Shown: positions 1-10,896, counted from the stretch's first letter. The stretch is 64,000 nt of DNA from Symbiodinium sp. CCMP2592 (GCA_905221615.1 CAJNDT010005545.1:492239-556238); one strand, 5' to 3'. Numbers and translations: made by a program. Notes: generated by a model not told the origin, from the sequence alone.

Positions 1-59
1 CCTATATTACTTGGCTCCGGGTTTGGGACTCTAGGGATTGAAGCTGTAAAGGTCTCGGG

Positions 60-119
60 TTTCAGGGTTTATAGGGTTTAGGGTTTAGGGTTTAGGGTTT
101 AGGGTATAGGTTATAGGGT
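60..119. repeat. Telomere-like TTTAGGG tract
   Basis: Degenerate TTTAGGG units (TTTAGGG, TATAGGG). Tracts of this kind recur through the whole window as interspersed text, so this is not a chromosome end. Confidence 0.85.
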
Positions 120-586
120 AATCGTAGCAGCAGTAGTCGTCGTAGTGGTGCTGCAATGGTCGTACCAGTACTAGCACTAGCACTAGTACTCGTGCCAGTA
201 CTTTTGAGGCTTAGCCATGCTCAAGTAGCACGTATGAGAGTGGTCCAAGCGACTTTAAGAGTGCTTGCGAAACTTAGGGGAACGATCTAACACGAGGATC
301 GTGGCATCTCGGGCCGATGTGGCGACCCTGTATTTTCTGTGACTACAGTTCGGTGCTAAGCTTCTCTGAAGCAGGAGCACCCTTAGACTTAGACCTGTGA
401 ATCAACCCCCGCGGCACCGAGACAACAAGCTGTGTCCATGAAATTGTGATTGCTCAGATGGCGCTGTGTCTGCCCTTAGGCTCTTTGGAGGACACCAGAG
501 GTATTCCCACTACCTGAGTGGTCTGTCCCGTAAGCTGATAACCTGCCGCAGGAAACCCCGAAGCTTTTGCGACAGTGGAGCCAGGC

Positions 587-671
587 CTATTTCGTGTCTT
601 CCAGCATACGACTTGAAATTCTCGATGACCAGCTTCTCCACGCGGGCCATCGAAGCGGGGGTGTCCGCCAT
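587..671 (-). CDS. First exon of an SMC4-like condensin subunit
   Basis: Structural maintenance of chromosomes proteins are ring ATPases; SMC4 pairs with SMC2 in condensin to compact chromosomes. The exon starts at ATG 669-671 and encodes 28 residues plus one base. The segment VEKLVIENFKSYAGRHEIG matches the N-terminal strand that precedes the Walker A loop of SMC proteins. The NFKSYAG core fits SMC4 better than SMC1, which usually has NFKSYKG. An in-frame stop upstream limits the frame. The exon is followed by a GC donor (AAATAG|GC), a known dinoflagellate intron type. The expected Walker A exon (GPNGSGKS) is not found in 1-586, so the gene continues off the left edge. Assignment to SMC4 rests on about 20 residues. 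Confidence 0.6.
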
Positions 672-1340
672 CTTTGCGACGTCTGGGAGTCTAGGAACCA
701 CACCTTAAAGCTTCTCTTGGCACCTCTAGGGGTTCGTGCAAGCGCTGCAACAAGCAGTCTGTAATTGCTGCTGCGTGTGTGGAGCCGTGGATTCACCATG
801 CACCACTCCCAAGTAACTATCGCCACTCATGGTATGGTGAGGCCAAACGGCCCGCAAAGCATCGGATCTCTGCTTGATGGAGCAATGTCGCGCCGGTGCC
901 TACAACAGTACTGCGGTGTTCACCGCGTCGGTTTAACTAATGTAAATCATGATTATGTGCACGAATTGCATGAGGTTGTGCACACACGATGCAGACAACA
1001 CTATTGCATGCTCTTGGTCACTAGCTTCCATGATCAGTCAGCTTTGACATGGTACTGCAAGGAACAGCTGCGGCATGTGGCACTTCAACAGGCCCTGAAC
1101 CCTTACTCCCCCTAACAGCACAAATCCTAAAACATCCTAAACCCTGGCACCCGGAGCCCCTAAACTCAACGACCATAGAGTTTATAGATCCCTGGCAACA
1201 CCCTGATACACACCCCATAGAGACCCTAAGCATGTGGAACCCGCACAGCATCCGAAAAACCGTGAACCCTGTTTGGTTCGGGCTTAGACGCTTCTCCAGG
1301 GCCCTGAACCTGCTGTAAGGCTTCAAGGCAAAGGGCTTGG

Positions 1341-1402
1341 GGTCTGGGTTTAGGGTTTAGGGTTTAGGGTTTAGGGTTAAGGGTTTAGGGTTTAGGGCAT
1401 AG
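1341..1402. repeat. Telomere-like TTTAGGG tract
   Basis: Near-perfect TTTAGGG units with one GTTAAGG variant, decaying outward into G/T-rich text. Confidence 0.85.
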
Positions 1403-1640
1403 GGTTTAGCGTTTTTAGTCCAGAGGGCTTTGGGGTATTGGGTAGAGGGTTTTGAATTGGGGCGTTTTTCATAAGGCTTCTCGTTGTGGCCTTTAAGGGG
1501 GCTACAAGGGCTTCATGAACGGTCTTGATTGTAAGGGGGCTGATACATAGGGGATTGCAATGTCATTGAAATGGCCTGCTTCTCTTTTCTTACGTGGGCT
1601 TAGGAAGTGGGGTTCAAGGTTTTGCGGATTCTTAATGTGT

Positions 1641-1808
1641 AGGATTTGGATTTGACGGTTGACATGAAGACAGGCTTTCATTCCTATACTATAGTATCCA
1701 CGAAAAGACACCGCAAAAAACAGAAGGATTTGGGTTTGACGGTTGACATGAAGACAGGCTTTCATTCTTATCCTATAGTATCCACGAAAAGACACCGCAA
1801 AAACCAGA
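1641..1808. repeat. 84-bp tandem duplication
   Basis: Two copies of an 84-bp unit (1641-1724 and 1725-1808) with few differences, sharing GACGGTTGACATGAAGACAG and GTATCCACGAAAAGACACCG. No coding sense is apparent. Confidence 0.85.
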
Positions 1809-1868
1809 CTCACCAATATTCCTAGTAGGGACCATACAATATTCAATATGCGTAAACGGTTCGATTGT

Positions 1869-1962
1869 AACGTGGGGGACTTAATAATTAGAACAGGGTT
1901 TTAGTCTAATTGTAATGAGGACCCTAGGGAATAATATTGGTATATTTTCGGCCCCTAAATTA
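1869..1962. mobile_element. Family C TIR element, degenerate
   Basis: Carries the family C arm CTTAATAATTAGAACAGGGTTTT and the opposite end GGCCCCTAAATTATA, but the arms are eroded compared with the copy at 6539-6646. Confidence 0.5.
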
Positions 1963-2277
1963 TATTAGGCCACCTTTCTATTTCCCAACCGCAGGACGAC
2001 TGATCCTGATCGGGCCGGATGGACAGTCCCAGCGGGTCCTAAGTACCTATGCAGTAGCATGTAGGGATTCTATATTAGGAGTTACTGCTACCATTCGAGG
2101 AAGTATCCCCCCTAAGCTCATAAATCCCAAACCCCTAAACCCTAAAGCCACGTAACCCTCCTAGGACCCTCTGGGAGAGGAGTTCGGGTGACTCCAGAAT
2201 CACCGGCATGCTGTTCCAGCGCCTCGTCGGGGAGTGGCCCTCATGTCAATCACCTTACTCTCGAGTGCTCCCATGCA

Positions 2278-2420
2278 TGTACCATACTATGCGTTTAGTA
2301 TAATGCAAAATACTATACTGTACTATACTGAACTGTACTATACTGAATTATACTATACTATACTAAGCTGGCTATACTGCAAAAAACGCAATGTGCCAAT
2401 ATGCGTTACTATACTATACT
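2278..2420. repeat. Low-complexity TACTATAC tract
   Basis: Repeated TACTATACTG/TACTATACTA words. Similar text recurs near 27060-27170 and 50965-51300. Confidence 0.75.
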
Positions 2421-2679
2421 AGTGGTCTAGGGTTAGGCGCGACACAACATCTTCTATTTGCAACAAACTTTCGGGCGCAGCGAAGCCTTGACTGCATGCG
2501 GATGCACCTAGAAGGTGAGACACAAGCACTCGCTTTGGGGTGCCGTGAGACGGTTAGCAAGGAAACATGGATCCGCGCGAAGAATGGAAACTATCCATGG
2601 ATGCTGCTACTTTTTGATCCGAACCTCAACAGGACACCGTCGCTACGATTGGCAAGAACCGCTGGAAATTCTTGTGTTA

Positions 2680-2911
2680 CATGACATATACACTGTAAAC
2701 CTTAAACCTCAAGCTACTATTCGAATACGTACACCTGAGGCACCAATGTGTGGGCTTACGGCCTACGATTTGCAGTCACTACTCTGTGCCACATGCCATA
2801 TACACTCTAGACTCTAGACCTTAAACCTCAACGCACTTCGACTACACCTACGACTACACCTGAGCACCAATGTCTGGGCGTACGGCGTATATACGATTTG
2901 CAGTCACTACT
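2680..2911. repeat. Diverged tandem duplication of about 115 bp
   Basis: Two diverged copies, each running from ACATG(A/C)CATATACACT through CCTTAAACCTCAA and CACCAATGT to ACGATTTGCAGTCACTACT. Confidence 0.75.
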
Positions 2912-3513
2912 AAGACTTGTTGTGAACATGACCATCACCTAATCTACATCCTTATGCTGATGATAACAGTGGTGGTGAAGACCAGAAGTCATGAACCACA
3001 CCATGATCTAAATCCTTAGCAGGGATCGGTTTCTAAAAATTTAAACGACCTGATAAACCGTTCCTAGAGGGCCATGGGAAGTATGAGCGGTTAATCTCGG
3101 GCTGCCTGTCTGCAGGGGAGGGTTGCAACCGAATTGGGGTTCCTTTTCAGGAAAAGCAAACCTGCGGTTTGGATTTGTATCCAGGAGCTAAACTTTAACC
3201 CGAAATTCTAGCCCTAACGCATACGACCGAGAAGTATAATTCTTTCAGGGCGTCCCATCCTTATTTGCCGAAGCAACGTCTTTGAGAAACGTTAAACGCC
3301 CAAACTCCAAATCCCATCACAAAGAGCGCAGGGCCAGTTTACATTTTTGCTGTTTTAAGGGTATCTTCCTGCACGCCTTTATTTGAATCATGAACTGAAA
3401 CCCTAAACCCAATTGCCTTTGTATCCTTTATTGACCGTTTCTTCCCGTCAGAGGGAAGTTGTCTCGTCCGCGGCCCGCTGACGTGCCTGGGTGTACCCCC
3501 GAAGGGTACTCAC

Positions 3514-3566
3514 CTGCGAATCTTTTGCTTTCAAGGATCCGAGGCCCAATGACCATCATGCCAACA
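3514..3566 (-). CDS. Putative internal exon, product unknown
   Basis: 53 nt between acceptor TTTAG| and donor CAG|GTGAGT, both excellent consensus sites. It reads VGMMVIGPRILESKRFA in the only sensible frame. It is one of a series of minus-strand exons; the product is not recognised. Confidence 0.45.
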
Positions 3567-3822
3567 CTAAAGCAACAGTAAGATATGAATCATGTGCCTT
3601 CACACGGGCGCCATATGGCAGTTTTCTCAAGCGGCTCGTACTATTCGCAGCAGTGACAAAACGAGTAGTAATATCAGTACTCAAAACACTGCTGACGACA
3701 TGTTCACATAACTCGTATGGATAGCACTATTCATATAAGCCGACTTCATATGAGGTGCTGCTATAAAAACCACTACTACTAATCCAAAACAACGTATTCG
3801 AAACATAACTGCAATACTAACC

Positions 3823-3925
3823 TACTCTTTGCTTAAGAAACCCTCAAAAAATAGAAATAATAATCCCTATATTACCCCCATAAGGAATATATTTCTTATT
3901 TTTGGGGGGTTCTTAAGCAAATAGT
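3823..3925. mobile_element. TIR element with 7-bp target duplication
   Basis: Long inverted arms (CTTTGCTTAAGAA ... TTCTTAAGCAAA) flanked by direct repeats ACTAACC at 3816-3822 and 3926-3932. No second copy was recognised. Confidence 0.7.
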
Positions 3926-4020
3926 ACTAACCACTGGGCAGTTCTGGAAACTGAGGTGCCTTCTCTTTTAGGGTCCATTTTAAAGGGTGCCGCCTCCTTT
4001 TCGGGATTCTCCCCAATTCA

Positions 4021-4145
4021 GAGAACTACCCAACCCTGAACCCTAGACCCCAATAAGCCCTAAACCCCAAACCCGAAACCCTTAATCCTAAACAAAACCC
4101 CAAACCCTGAACCCTTAACCCTAAACTAGACCCCAAACCCTAAAC
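4021..4145. repeat. Degenerate CCCTAAA tract
   Basis: CCCTAAACCC-like words with frequent GAACCC and CCCCAAACC variants. Confidence 0.75.
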
Positions 4146-4154
4146 CGAACAGTG

Positions 4155-4248
4155 CCCGGCCATGTTCGTCATCTCTTCGAAGTTGGAGGTCAGCCTCTTG
4201 GCCATCTGCTTCAGGGCCTTCGGTTCCATGACAGGCAAAGGTTTAGAG
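4155..4248 (-). CDS. Putative exon, coiled-coil-like
   Basis: After acceptor AAGCAG| the frame reads KPLPVMEPKALKQMAKRL followed by TSNFEEMTNMAG, a lysine/glutamate-rich amphipathic pattern. The frame then meets a stop in TTTAGGG text, so the exon must end near 4155; GT and GC donors are both available. A further minus-strand frame at 4340-4440 (RRARKLSSTLRNLRNAKEPE) may be the preceding exon. Function unknown. Confidence 0.45.
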
Positions 4249-4704
4249 CTGCTTAGATTCCTTGAGGGTTTGGGGTTTAGGGTTCAGGGTTCTAAACCCT
4301 AAACCCCTCAACCACAAAACCCTAAGCTTGAGTTTAGGGTTTAGGGGACTTGTGACTGCTCTGTTTTCAGGTTCTTTAGCATTCCGTAGGTTCCGTAGAG
4401 TTGATGAAAGCTTCCGCGCTCGCCGCACTGTCGCTCCGCTGGGCTTTGGAGTTTAGGGTTAATGCTTTTTTGGTTTAGAGTTGTTAATTTAGGGTTCTGT
4501 TCAGGGTTTTAGGGTTATGGTTTCGGGTTGAGGTGTGGCAGTTCAGGGTTTTGGAGTTTCGTTTGGGTTTCACTGGGTTTAAGCCCTGAAGGCTCGAGGG
4601 CTTCGTGTAGTGTTTAAGGCTTAGGTTTTTGTTGGTTTTGGTGTTTAAGGCTTAGACGGCTGAGGGTTTGGGGATCGGGGGTTTAGAAGCTTCGGGTGGT
4701 GTTA

Positions 4705-4733
4705 GGGTTTAGGGTTTAGGGTTTAGGGTTGGC
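4705..4733. repeat. Telomere-like TTTAGGG tract
   Basis: Four perfect TTTAGGG units in G/T-rich flanks. Confidence 0.8.
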
Positions 4734-4897
4734 AAGTTGAGGATGGCACCCCTTAAGCCCGAAACCGCTAAGCTCAAAGCCCTACAATGCGAAGCCCTGC
4801 AGCCCTGAACAACCCCCAAACCAGGACCCGTCATAGCATCCCTTGATATGATCTCTTATAGCACCCTTAACGGAACCCATATCCCTGAAAGCCCTAC

Positions 4898-4939
4898 CCA
4901 CGGTTTCCCCTGCGCCTTGTGCTCTTGCTCCGAGCTGGC
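4898..4939 (-). CDS. Putative 42-nt exon
   Basis: 14 codons (ASSEQEHKAQGKPW) between acceptor CTCGAG| and donor TGG|GTAGGG, phase 0 at both ends. Too short to identify. Confidence 0.35.
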
Positions 4940-5216
4940 CTCGAGCAAAGAGGGATAAGGGCCTTGGGGTGTAGGGTTTGGGGTTTAGGCTTTAGGGGTT
5001 GAGGTTTAGGGTTTACGGTTTATGGGGTCTGTAGAGTCGTAGAGTTTGGGGGCTCCTTGAAGGGTACCTTCAAGGAGGACAGTCTCTTTTATGGGAGTTA
5101 GGATTAGGGGGACCCTCGGGGATATAGACCCTCTCAATAAGGCCCCTTTTAAGAGAGCCAGAAGTCGGGTTCGGAAGGGGTACCCTCTAAGGGGTCTCCC
5201 TCATCATGCTACCCGT

Positions 5217-5268
5217 TTGAGGGAGAGAGGGAGAGGGAGAGAGGGAGAGAGAGAGAGAGAGAGAGGGA
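5217..5268. repeat. (GA)n microsatellite
   Basis: GAGGGAGAGAGG grading into pure GAGAGA. Confidence 0.9.
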
Positions 5269-5353
5269 CATGCACGCACACACATACGGAGTGAGTGGCA
5301 GCGTTATTGCGCAAAATGTGAGTGCCTATGGCTGCAGGTGTGACCGACCGAAG

Positions 5354-5444
5354 TGGGTGGTTGTCAAAATTATGGTTCCTTTTTGGGTATCCTAAATATT
5401 AGGTGCCGTACTATAATAGGGATCCTATTTTTGACAACCACCCA
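5354..5444. mobile_element. Family B TIR element, 4-bp duplication AAGT
   Basis: GGGTGGTTGTCAAAATTATGG opposite TTTTTGACAACCACCC, flanked by AAGT on both sides. The right arm has lost part of its inner sequence. Confidence 0.8.
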
Positions 5445-5816
5445 AGTCTGGGAATGGAGGATTCGAGGCTTAGAGTCTGTAGGCTTGGAAACGTTATTTG
5501 CCGGGTCGTTGCATGCGAGGGAGTCAGGGTTTATATCTTGTGGTGCAGGTGCGAGCATCGGGTTAAGAGCACACGAACAAGCCCCACACTCAAACCGAAA
5601 TCCAAGGTCTACAGTATCAGCACATTGCTCCCAGAAGCAGGATGTTGCCTTAGATATTTGTGCTTAGGGGGTATGTTTCAATTTGTGGTGCCTACACTGC
5701 TTCTATGTCTACAGCCTGCCTGCTGCCTGCCTACGTGACGATTGCTACATCGATAGGAGCAACGATATGCAATGATGCTACTAGCATACTATTAGCCGTA
5801 AGCAGAACCCCGATAC

Positions 5817-5849
5817 CTCGTCCGCCATCTTCCGCTGTTTGTCAGCCAC
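5817..5849 (-). CDS. Putative 33-nt exon
   Basis: 11 codons (VADKQRKMADE) between acceptor GTGCAG| and donor GAG|GTATCG, phase 0 at both ends. Confidence 0.35.
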
Positions 5850-6003
5850 CTGCACATTGGAGGCTCTTTGATAACTTTGAGCTTCACTCACCCAAGTTCT
5901 AAGAGAAGTTCTCTCTCTCTCTCTGCAGCACTCTCTCTATCAGGAGCCCCAAATGATCCGTACTAAAAGAACCCATCACAGAGACCCCTATTTTTCTCAA
6001 TCG

Positions 6004-6005
<2 letters not shown>

Positions 6006-6053
<48 letters not shown>
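6006..6053. repeat. (CT)n microsatellite
   Basis: About 24 CT units, directly beside a family J element. Confidence 0.95.
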
Positions 6054-6054
<1 letters not shown>

Positions 6055-6055
<1 letters not shown>

Positions 6056-6145
6056 TTACCTTTGGTTAGTAGGGAATGGAAGAATGGTAGTAATAGTAGC
6101 TAGAATTGTACCCCATTCCTCCATTCCCTACTAACCAAAGGTAAG
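6055..6145. mobile_element. Family J TIR element
   Basis: Arms CTTACCTTTGGTTAGTAGGG and CCCTACTAACCAAAGGTAAG form a near-perfect inverted repeat. Same family as the intron at 20340-20414. Confidence 0.85.
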
Positions 6146-6538
6146 TCTGTCCTCTCTCGCTTCCGGGATCCGAAAGCGGCTCTGGCCATGGTCCCCACAC
6201 TGCCCACGGTAGCCCAAAGCCAAAGCCCGAACTCTCCGGCCTCAAACCCCTCCAGCCGAATTCGCACTACCTACAGGTTTGCGATATGCAAATATACCAT
6301 CTGAAGAAAGGAAAATAAGTTAAGTTTTTGGTGCGTAGGCATGAAGACTATAAGCCCTAGGCTGCGAAGTAGAACACCTCGAAGCCTAACCCACGAAATC
6401 CCATCTCGGGCTGCGATGGGAGTAGCGTTTGGAGCACGCGCACCTTAACACACAGAGCCCCACACAAAAAACTAGAATTTCCTGAAGCAGACCGGCTTAA
6501 GCTTCCCGAGCTACGCGGAGACCCTCTCCCAGCGAACC

Positions 6539-6646
6539 AATATAGGGGCCTTAATAATTAGAATAGGGTTTTGGGGCCCATTCTACTACAATTATAATAA
6601 GAAGCCCCCAAAATAATGTAGGTAATTGTCACGGCCCCTATATTAT
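6539..6646. mobile_element. Family C TIR element
   Basis: AATATAGGGGCCTTAATAATT opposite TAATTGTCACGGCCCCTATATT. One of the best-preserved copies of the family. Confidence 0.85.
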
Positions 6647-6814
6647 GCAGAAAATAAACCCTAAACCCTTTCCTGGGATGAACTTGAAGATGTTATAGGG
6701 CTATCGGTGAGGGGTTTCTCTCTCCGGCATTCAAGCTTGAGGCTTCCGATCCAGGGTTTAGGGGCTAACTCACCCTGAACCCCAAACCCTCCCCTAAGTC
6801 CTAAACCCTATACC

Positions 6815-6922
6815 CTAGTTCATGGTTGGGATAGGATTAAAAACTTAAATTCTTACTGTAATTCCTTATTGGGTGTAAGTACCCATAAACATGTAAAATG
6901 TTACCCAACTATGACAAAGTAC
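6815..6922. mobile_element. Family H element
   Basis: Imperfect arms CTAGTTCATGGTTGGG ... CCCAACTATGACAAAG with conserved centre TTATTGGGTGTAAGTACCCATA. Other copies at 7254 and 45206. Lies in CCCTAAA text, not beside recognisable exons. Confidence 0.75.
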
Positions 6923-7127
6923 CTATACCCTAAACCCTGAACCCAAAACCCTGCTAAAAGCCCTCGGCTTCAAACCCCAAGCCCTTGAACCACAGCAGCC
7001 TGAGCCCCCACAATCTAGGGCTTAAGTTTCTTATGGTTTAAGGCTTCTGGGTTTACGGGTTTGGCGCCTAATACACAGAAATGAATCCCTCACCTAAAGT
7101 CCTAGAGAGCCCGAAGTCCCCCCCCCA

Positions 7128-7181
7128 GGATTGAACGGCGCGCACCAGCTTCTTCTGCTGGCTGGCCAGGCTGTTTTGCGT
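7128..7181 (-). CDS. Putative exon, coiled-coil-like
   Basis: After acceptor GCCCAG| the frame reads TQNSLASQQKKLVRAVQS, typical of a coiled coil. The 3' limit is uncertain (no clear GT within 10 nt). Confidence 0.4.
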
Positions 7182-7253
7182 CTGGGCAAGGCAACGGGCT
7201 AAGGGATAAGGGCTTAGGGTTTAGGGGTTTAGGGTTTGGGGGTTTAGGGTTAA

Positions 7254-7348
7254 CTAGTTCATGGTTGGGATAGGATTGAAAAAACTATGTTTTCCTTATT
7301 GGGTTTAAGTACCCATAAAAATGTGAAAATCTACGCAACTATGACAAC
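7254..7348. mobile_element. Family H element
   Basis: CTAGTTCATGGTTGGGATAGG ... GCAACTATGACAACG; slightly shorter than the copy at 6815. Confidence 0.75.
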
Positions 7349-7665
7349 GATAAGGGTTTAGATGGGTTTAGGGTTTAGGCAGGCCCGAATTCCTGTCAAG
7401 AGATATGGGTTAAGAGCTGCTTTAATACGGATTCTTTCATAACGGTGTCAAGGGGCTTAGGATTCTATGACCTAAGATAATGCTCAAGGCATCCAGGCTT
7501 CCATTGCAACAAAGTTCAATAAAGAGCCTTAGCGCAAGGCTCGTGGTTTCAAGTCCGGAGTTTAGCATTTAGCTTTTTCAAGTTGAGGTGACCCTTTCCG
7601 TCCACAAAGGTCTGGAACCCAACTACACTACACAGGATCAGAGATTGGGGTTTCTCAAAAAAGAA

Positions 7666-7741
7666 GTTAACCTTTGTCAGTTGTGGTAGGGTTATATTAT
7701 AAACCACGAAAGGTTGAAGGTTACCCACTAAGCTACTAACG
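7666..7741. mobile_element. Family X element
   Basis: GTTAACCTTTG ... AAAGGTTGAAGGTTACC arms around GGGTTATAT. A related copy lies at 25905-25980. Confidence 0.5.
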
Positions 7742-8283
7742 GTTCGAGGTCGTCCTCAGTCAGTCAAGACTCCGGATAGGCCCCCGAGGGTCCGGAGCAA
7801 GGGCTACGCAAAGTATAGCGAGAAGGACTGCGTAGGACTGTGAGGAGATGCTAAGACGACAACGACTACTGCGACTTCTTTTTTCACCCAGTGCCCTATG
7901 ATAGTTCCTAACGATAACATGATGAAGAACTTTGCTTCAACAATGGCTGGAGGGTTGCCCAAACCTAACGTCGAAGTCGCTTTTTTTGCTTGCCAATCAG
8001 CGTGTTAGTACAAAACTTTAGATCTAGGATTTTTTGTGAATCAAGCTGATATATGATGAGTTCTTGCCCCAAGCCCCCAATCCTTATCAACCCCTGTTTT
8101 CTGGGCTATCCCATAAAAAGGATTCAGCACGAAACCCTAAAGAAGCATACTTTATCTCGGATGCCCCAGAGCCCCAAAGACGCAGCAGCCGACACTCCGA
8201 GTGTCGGGCCATGTTCCTGGGCTGCTGAACTCGGGGGCCCCCTCTAACGAGGATTTGGGGTTTATGGCTTAGGGGGGTAGTAG

Positions 8284-8325
8284 GGTTTAGGGTATAGGGT
8301 TTAGGGTTTAGGGGTTTAGGGTGCA
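8284..8325. repeat. Telomere-like TTTAGGG tract
   Basis: Mixed TTTAGGG, TATAGGG and TTTAGGGG units. Confidence 0.8.
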
Positions 8326-8639
8326 TGGTTCCGCGGATTCTGAGAATCCCGAAATATGAGGCTTGTGGGCAAGACTTATACGTCTAGAGGGTTTTGCAGG
8401 TGGGGAGCATAAAAAGAAGGCTCGCAAGTGTGGTCTAAAGCGGGTCGAATAGGACGATACTTGCGAGTTTGCTTCGAAGTGTCTAGTAAAACCGCAATGG
8501 TGTCGACTGTTGGATAACCGTCAGCAATCCTGAACTACTTGTAGTAGCTACAATGCCATATCCATCCGGTCGAAGGCTCACCAATCTTGGGTTGCAGGCT
8601 GCAGCCCCCATACACCCTTTGAATGTATCCTGCCGTGGC

Positions 8640-8694
8640 CTGACTCAACATCAATCGACTGGAAGGTCGTGGCTTCACACTTGAGCCGCAGATG
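8640..8694 (-). CDS. Putative exon, product unknown
   Basis: 55 nt from acceptor TTTTTAG| to a GC donor. The frame reads HLRLKCEATTFQSIDVES. Its GGCTCAAG string resembles the SL 3' end but is explained as codons here. Confidence 0.35.
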
Positions 8695-8934
8695 CTAAAA
8701 AGATTACCCGGGTGTAGGGCTGAGGGTTTCAAGCCTTACGGTAGGGTTTGACTCAGGGTTTTAGGGTTGTAGGCTTCAGGATTTCGGGACCTCCGCGACC
8801 TTCAAAGCTAAAGCCTCAGGCATCAAACCAAGATTTAAAGCAGAAGGAAACCTAAAAGCCGCAAGCACACTGAATCTCTAAGCCCTATTTTAAGCAAGAA
8901 AGCCCTGAGTACAGCCCAGAAACCTTGCTTTACG

Positions 8935-9022
8935 CCTAAACCCTAAACCCCAAACCACTACGCCCTGAACCGTAAACCCTGAACCCTACACCCTAAACCC
9001 CGAAACCCTAGACCCTACCTAG
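8935..9022. repeat. Degenerate CCCTAAA tract
   Basis: CCCTAAACCC words with GAACCC variants. Confidence 0.75.
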
Positions 9023-9133
9023 ACCCCCCAACTACCCTCTATTGTAGTCCCTAATTACCTCTTAAGGAGAAATATTAAAGCCCTTTAAAGGGTACTTGGG
9101 GGGTGCTGGTACAGCCCAAACGTTAAATCCAGC

Positions 9134-9207
9134 CCAGTCTCCGAAGCGTCTCGAGCTTCGCCTTCGATAAGACCTTCCGGCTGCTCTGCTCGATCTGCTT
9201 CTTGTAC
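9134..9207 (-). CDS. Putative exon, coiled-coil-like
   Basis: 74 nt between acceptor CTTCAG| and a GC donor. Reads YKKQIEQSSRKVLSKAKLE then TLRRL, a charged heptad-like pattern. It may belong to the same gene as the exons at 7128 and 5817; no family is recognisable. Confidence 0.45.
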
Positions 9208-9727
9208 CTGAAGGCTGAGGGCTTAGGGTTTAATTAGGGGTTTAGGGGTTTAGGGTTCAGGGTTCAGGGGTTTAGGGATTTAGGGTTTTTTTTTTTTTTG
9301 AGGGCTCTTTAGGGGTTTAGGGTTTAGGGCTCCTGTAAGAGAGTCTATAAGCGGTTTTGGGATTCGGGGCTTGGGTTTAGGCTGTTTGTCTTGGGTGAAG
9401 TAATTTCATGTTCGGGCTTTTTAAGGCGGACTTAGAGGTTTGGATTTAGGGCTTTTGCATGAAGGGTTTATGGGCTTGAAAGCTTAGGGTGGGGCTTAGG
9501 GTGCTGCTTGCAATGTAGCGGCCTTAAATATCGGAATCGGGTTTGAGCGTATGCTATTAGGAGTACTATATTGGCAGTTCTCTGATTAGGCTGCCCTTGT
9601 GAAAGTGTCCTATATGGTACGGCATCCTCATAAAAAGGACCTTAGAAAACACCCTAATTTACAGAACTAGCCATATCTATATCATTAAGAACCCCAACCA
9701 AATTACGTAATCAGGCTTGTATAGCAC

Positions 9728-9782
9728 CTGTGGCGGCGGGGTTTTGATCGGGATCTTCGCAGCTTTGGGAATTTGGGGCTCC
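9728..9782 (-). CDS. Putative exon, proline-rich
   Basis: Ends at a consensus donor CCACAG|GTGCTA after PQIPKAAKIPIKTPPPQ. The 5' limit (CTGGAG|) is tentative. Confidence 0.4.
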
Positions 9783-10625
9783 AGCAGCCAGACAAGGTGT
9801 AGGGTTTATGGGTCTAGGGATTCCGGGTTCAGGGATTCAGGTGTACCGGCTTAGGATTTTTTGGGTTTAGGGGTTCAGTCGTCTAGGGTTTAGAATGATA
9901 AGAATGGCGTGTTTCCGCTATTTACGAAGGCTGTCATTACCATGACCAGCCCTAGTCCTCAAACCTCTGAGCCCCTAAACCTTAACCTCAAAGTCCCCCA
10001 TCCCTTAACTTTAACTAGTACCAGCGCTGCCATAATGGCAATAACAATCACAACAACAAAGGAGCAACTCTGGCAGCCGAGGTTCTTCTGCTGCTGAAGC
10101 TCGTAGAGGTAATGCCTCGTGAGAGGAAAGCAACAGGCCTATGCATGAGGAATTTGAACTTGGAAGTTTTGTACCGATGTGTACCTTTCTTAAATACATG
10201 TATGGGGGTTGATATGGTGCTATTAATACAATGCACATCAAGCCCCAAGCCCCCTAAATAAATCGCAAATCAGGCATAAAGTGCCCAGCTTGCACCTTGA
10301 ACGTTTATGTTCTGGAGTGCGTGAACTGTTGACTTTCAGGTTTGTTGACGTCGAATTTTGGTCTCCAGCATGTCGGCAAGCAAGAACGCGTGCTGGAAGT
10401 TACAGGGCACGAGCTGGTACGACTCATTGCCGCATCACCTGATTAGGGAATCTGGGTCTGCAAGGAGCTCTTATGGTTCAGCGTTAGATGCTCGCAGCAG
10501 CTTTCAGTCGGCGTCAGCCGACATTGCCCTTCAAGAAATCGCAGATGGGAAGGGTGTCTTGCAGTATACGAGGATACCCAGAGATGGAAGAACCATTCAA
10601 GCAACTCAAACCTGACTCCAAACAT

Positions 10626-10720
10626 TACCCATAGGCCCCAAAGTAGTTCCTTTTTGAGGATTACCTTATAGGATTCTATATACGAGCCCCCAAAAGGAAC
10701 TACTTTGGGGCCTTAGGGTA
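10626..10720. mobile_element. Family D TIR element, probable intron
   Basis: TACCCATAGGCCCCAAAGTAG opposite CTACTTTGGGGCCTTAGGGTA. On the minus strand the upstream exon (10712-10791) ends at a GC donor inside this element's arm (AAG|GCCCC). A downstream open frame (FELLEWFFHLWVSSYTARHP ...) follows near 10600-10450. Confidence 0.65.
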
Positions 10721-10791
10721 CATCATATTTCGGAAAAGTTTCGGTCTCTGTGGTCCGGATTCGAATCTCAAGACTTTACACTGCGCGACGA
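10712..10791 (-). CDS. Putative exon, product unknown
   Basis: 80 nt between the family A element at 10794 (acceptor CCCAAG|) and the family D element at 10626 (donor AAG|GC). Reads VAQCKVLRFESGPQRPKLF then RNMMYPK. It joins in frame to the exon at 10906-10933 if the family A element is removed. Product unknown. Confidence 0.45.
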
Positions 10792-10793
10792 CT

Positions 10794-10896
10794 TGGGAGT
10801 TTCCGAAAATAGGGGTACCTGATTTAGGGGTCCTTATAATCAGGATCCTACTATTTAGGGTACTATATTAGGGTCGCCTACTTTCGGAAACCCCCA
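10794..10896. mobile_element. Family A TIR element, probable intron core
   Basis: GGGAGTTTCCGAAAATAGGGG opposite CTACTTTCGGAAACCCCC. Flanking minus-strand frames join in frame with a GC donor (CTTA|GCC) 10 bp outside the arm and AG at CCCAAG|. Confidence 0.75.

Noticed and set aside
10358-10615. 85-aa plus-strand protein
   Set aside because: Possible, but the minus strand reads equally well and fits the flanking D and A introns; not called.
10737-10800. tRNA gene suggested by GGATTCGAATCTC
   Set aside because: No acceptor stem or D-arm on either strand; the sequence is better read as an exon (FESG) on the minus strand.
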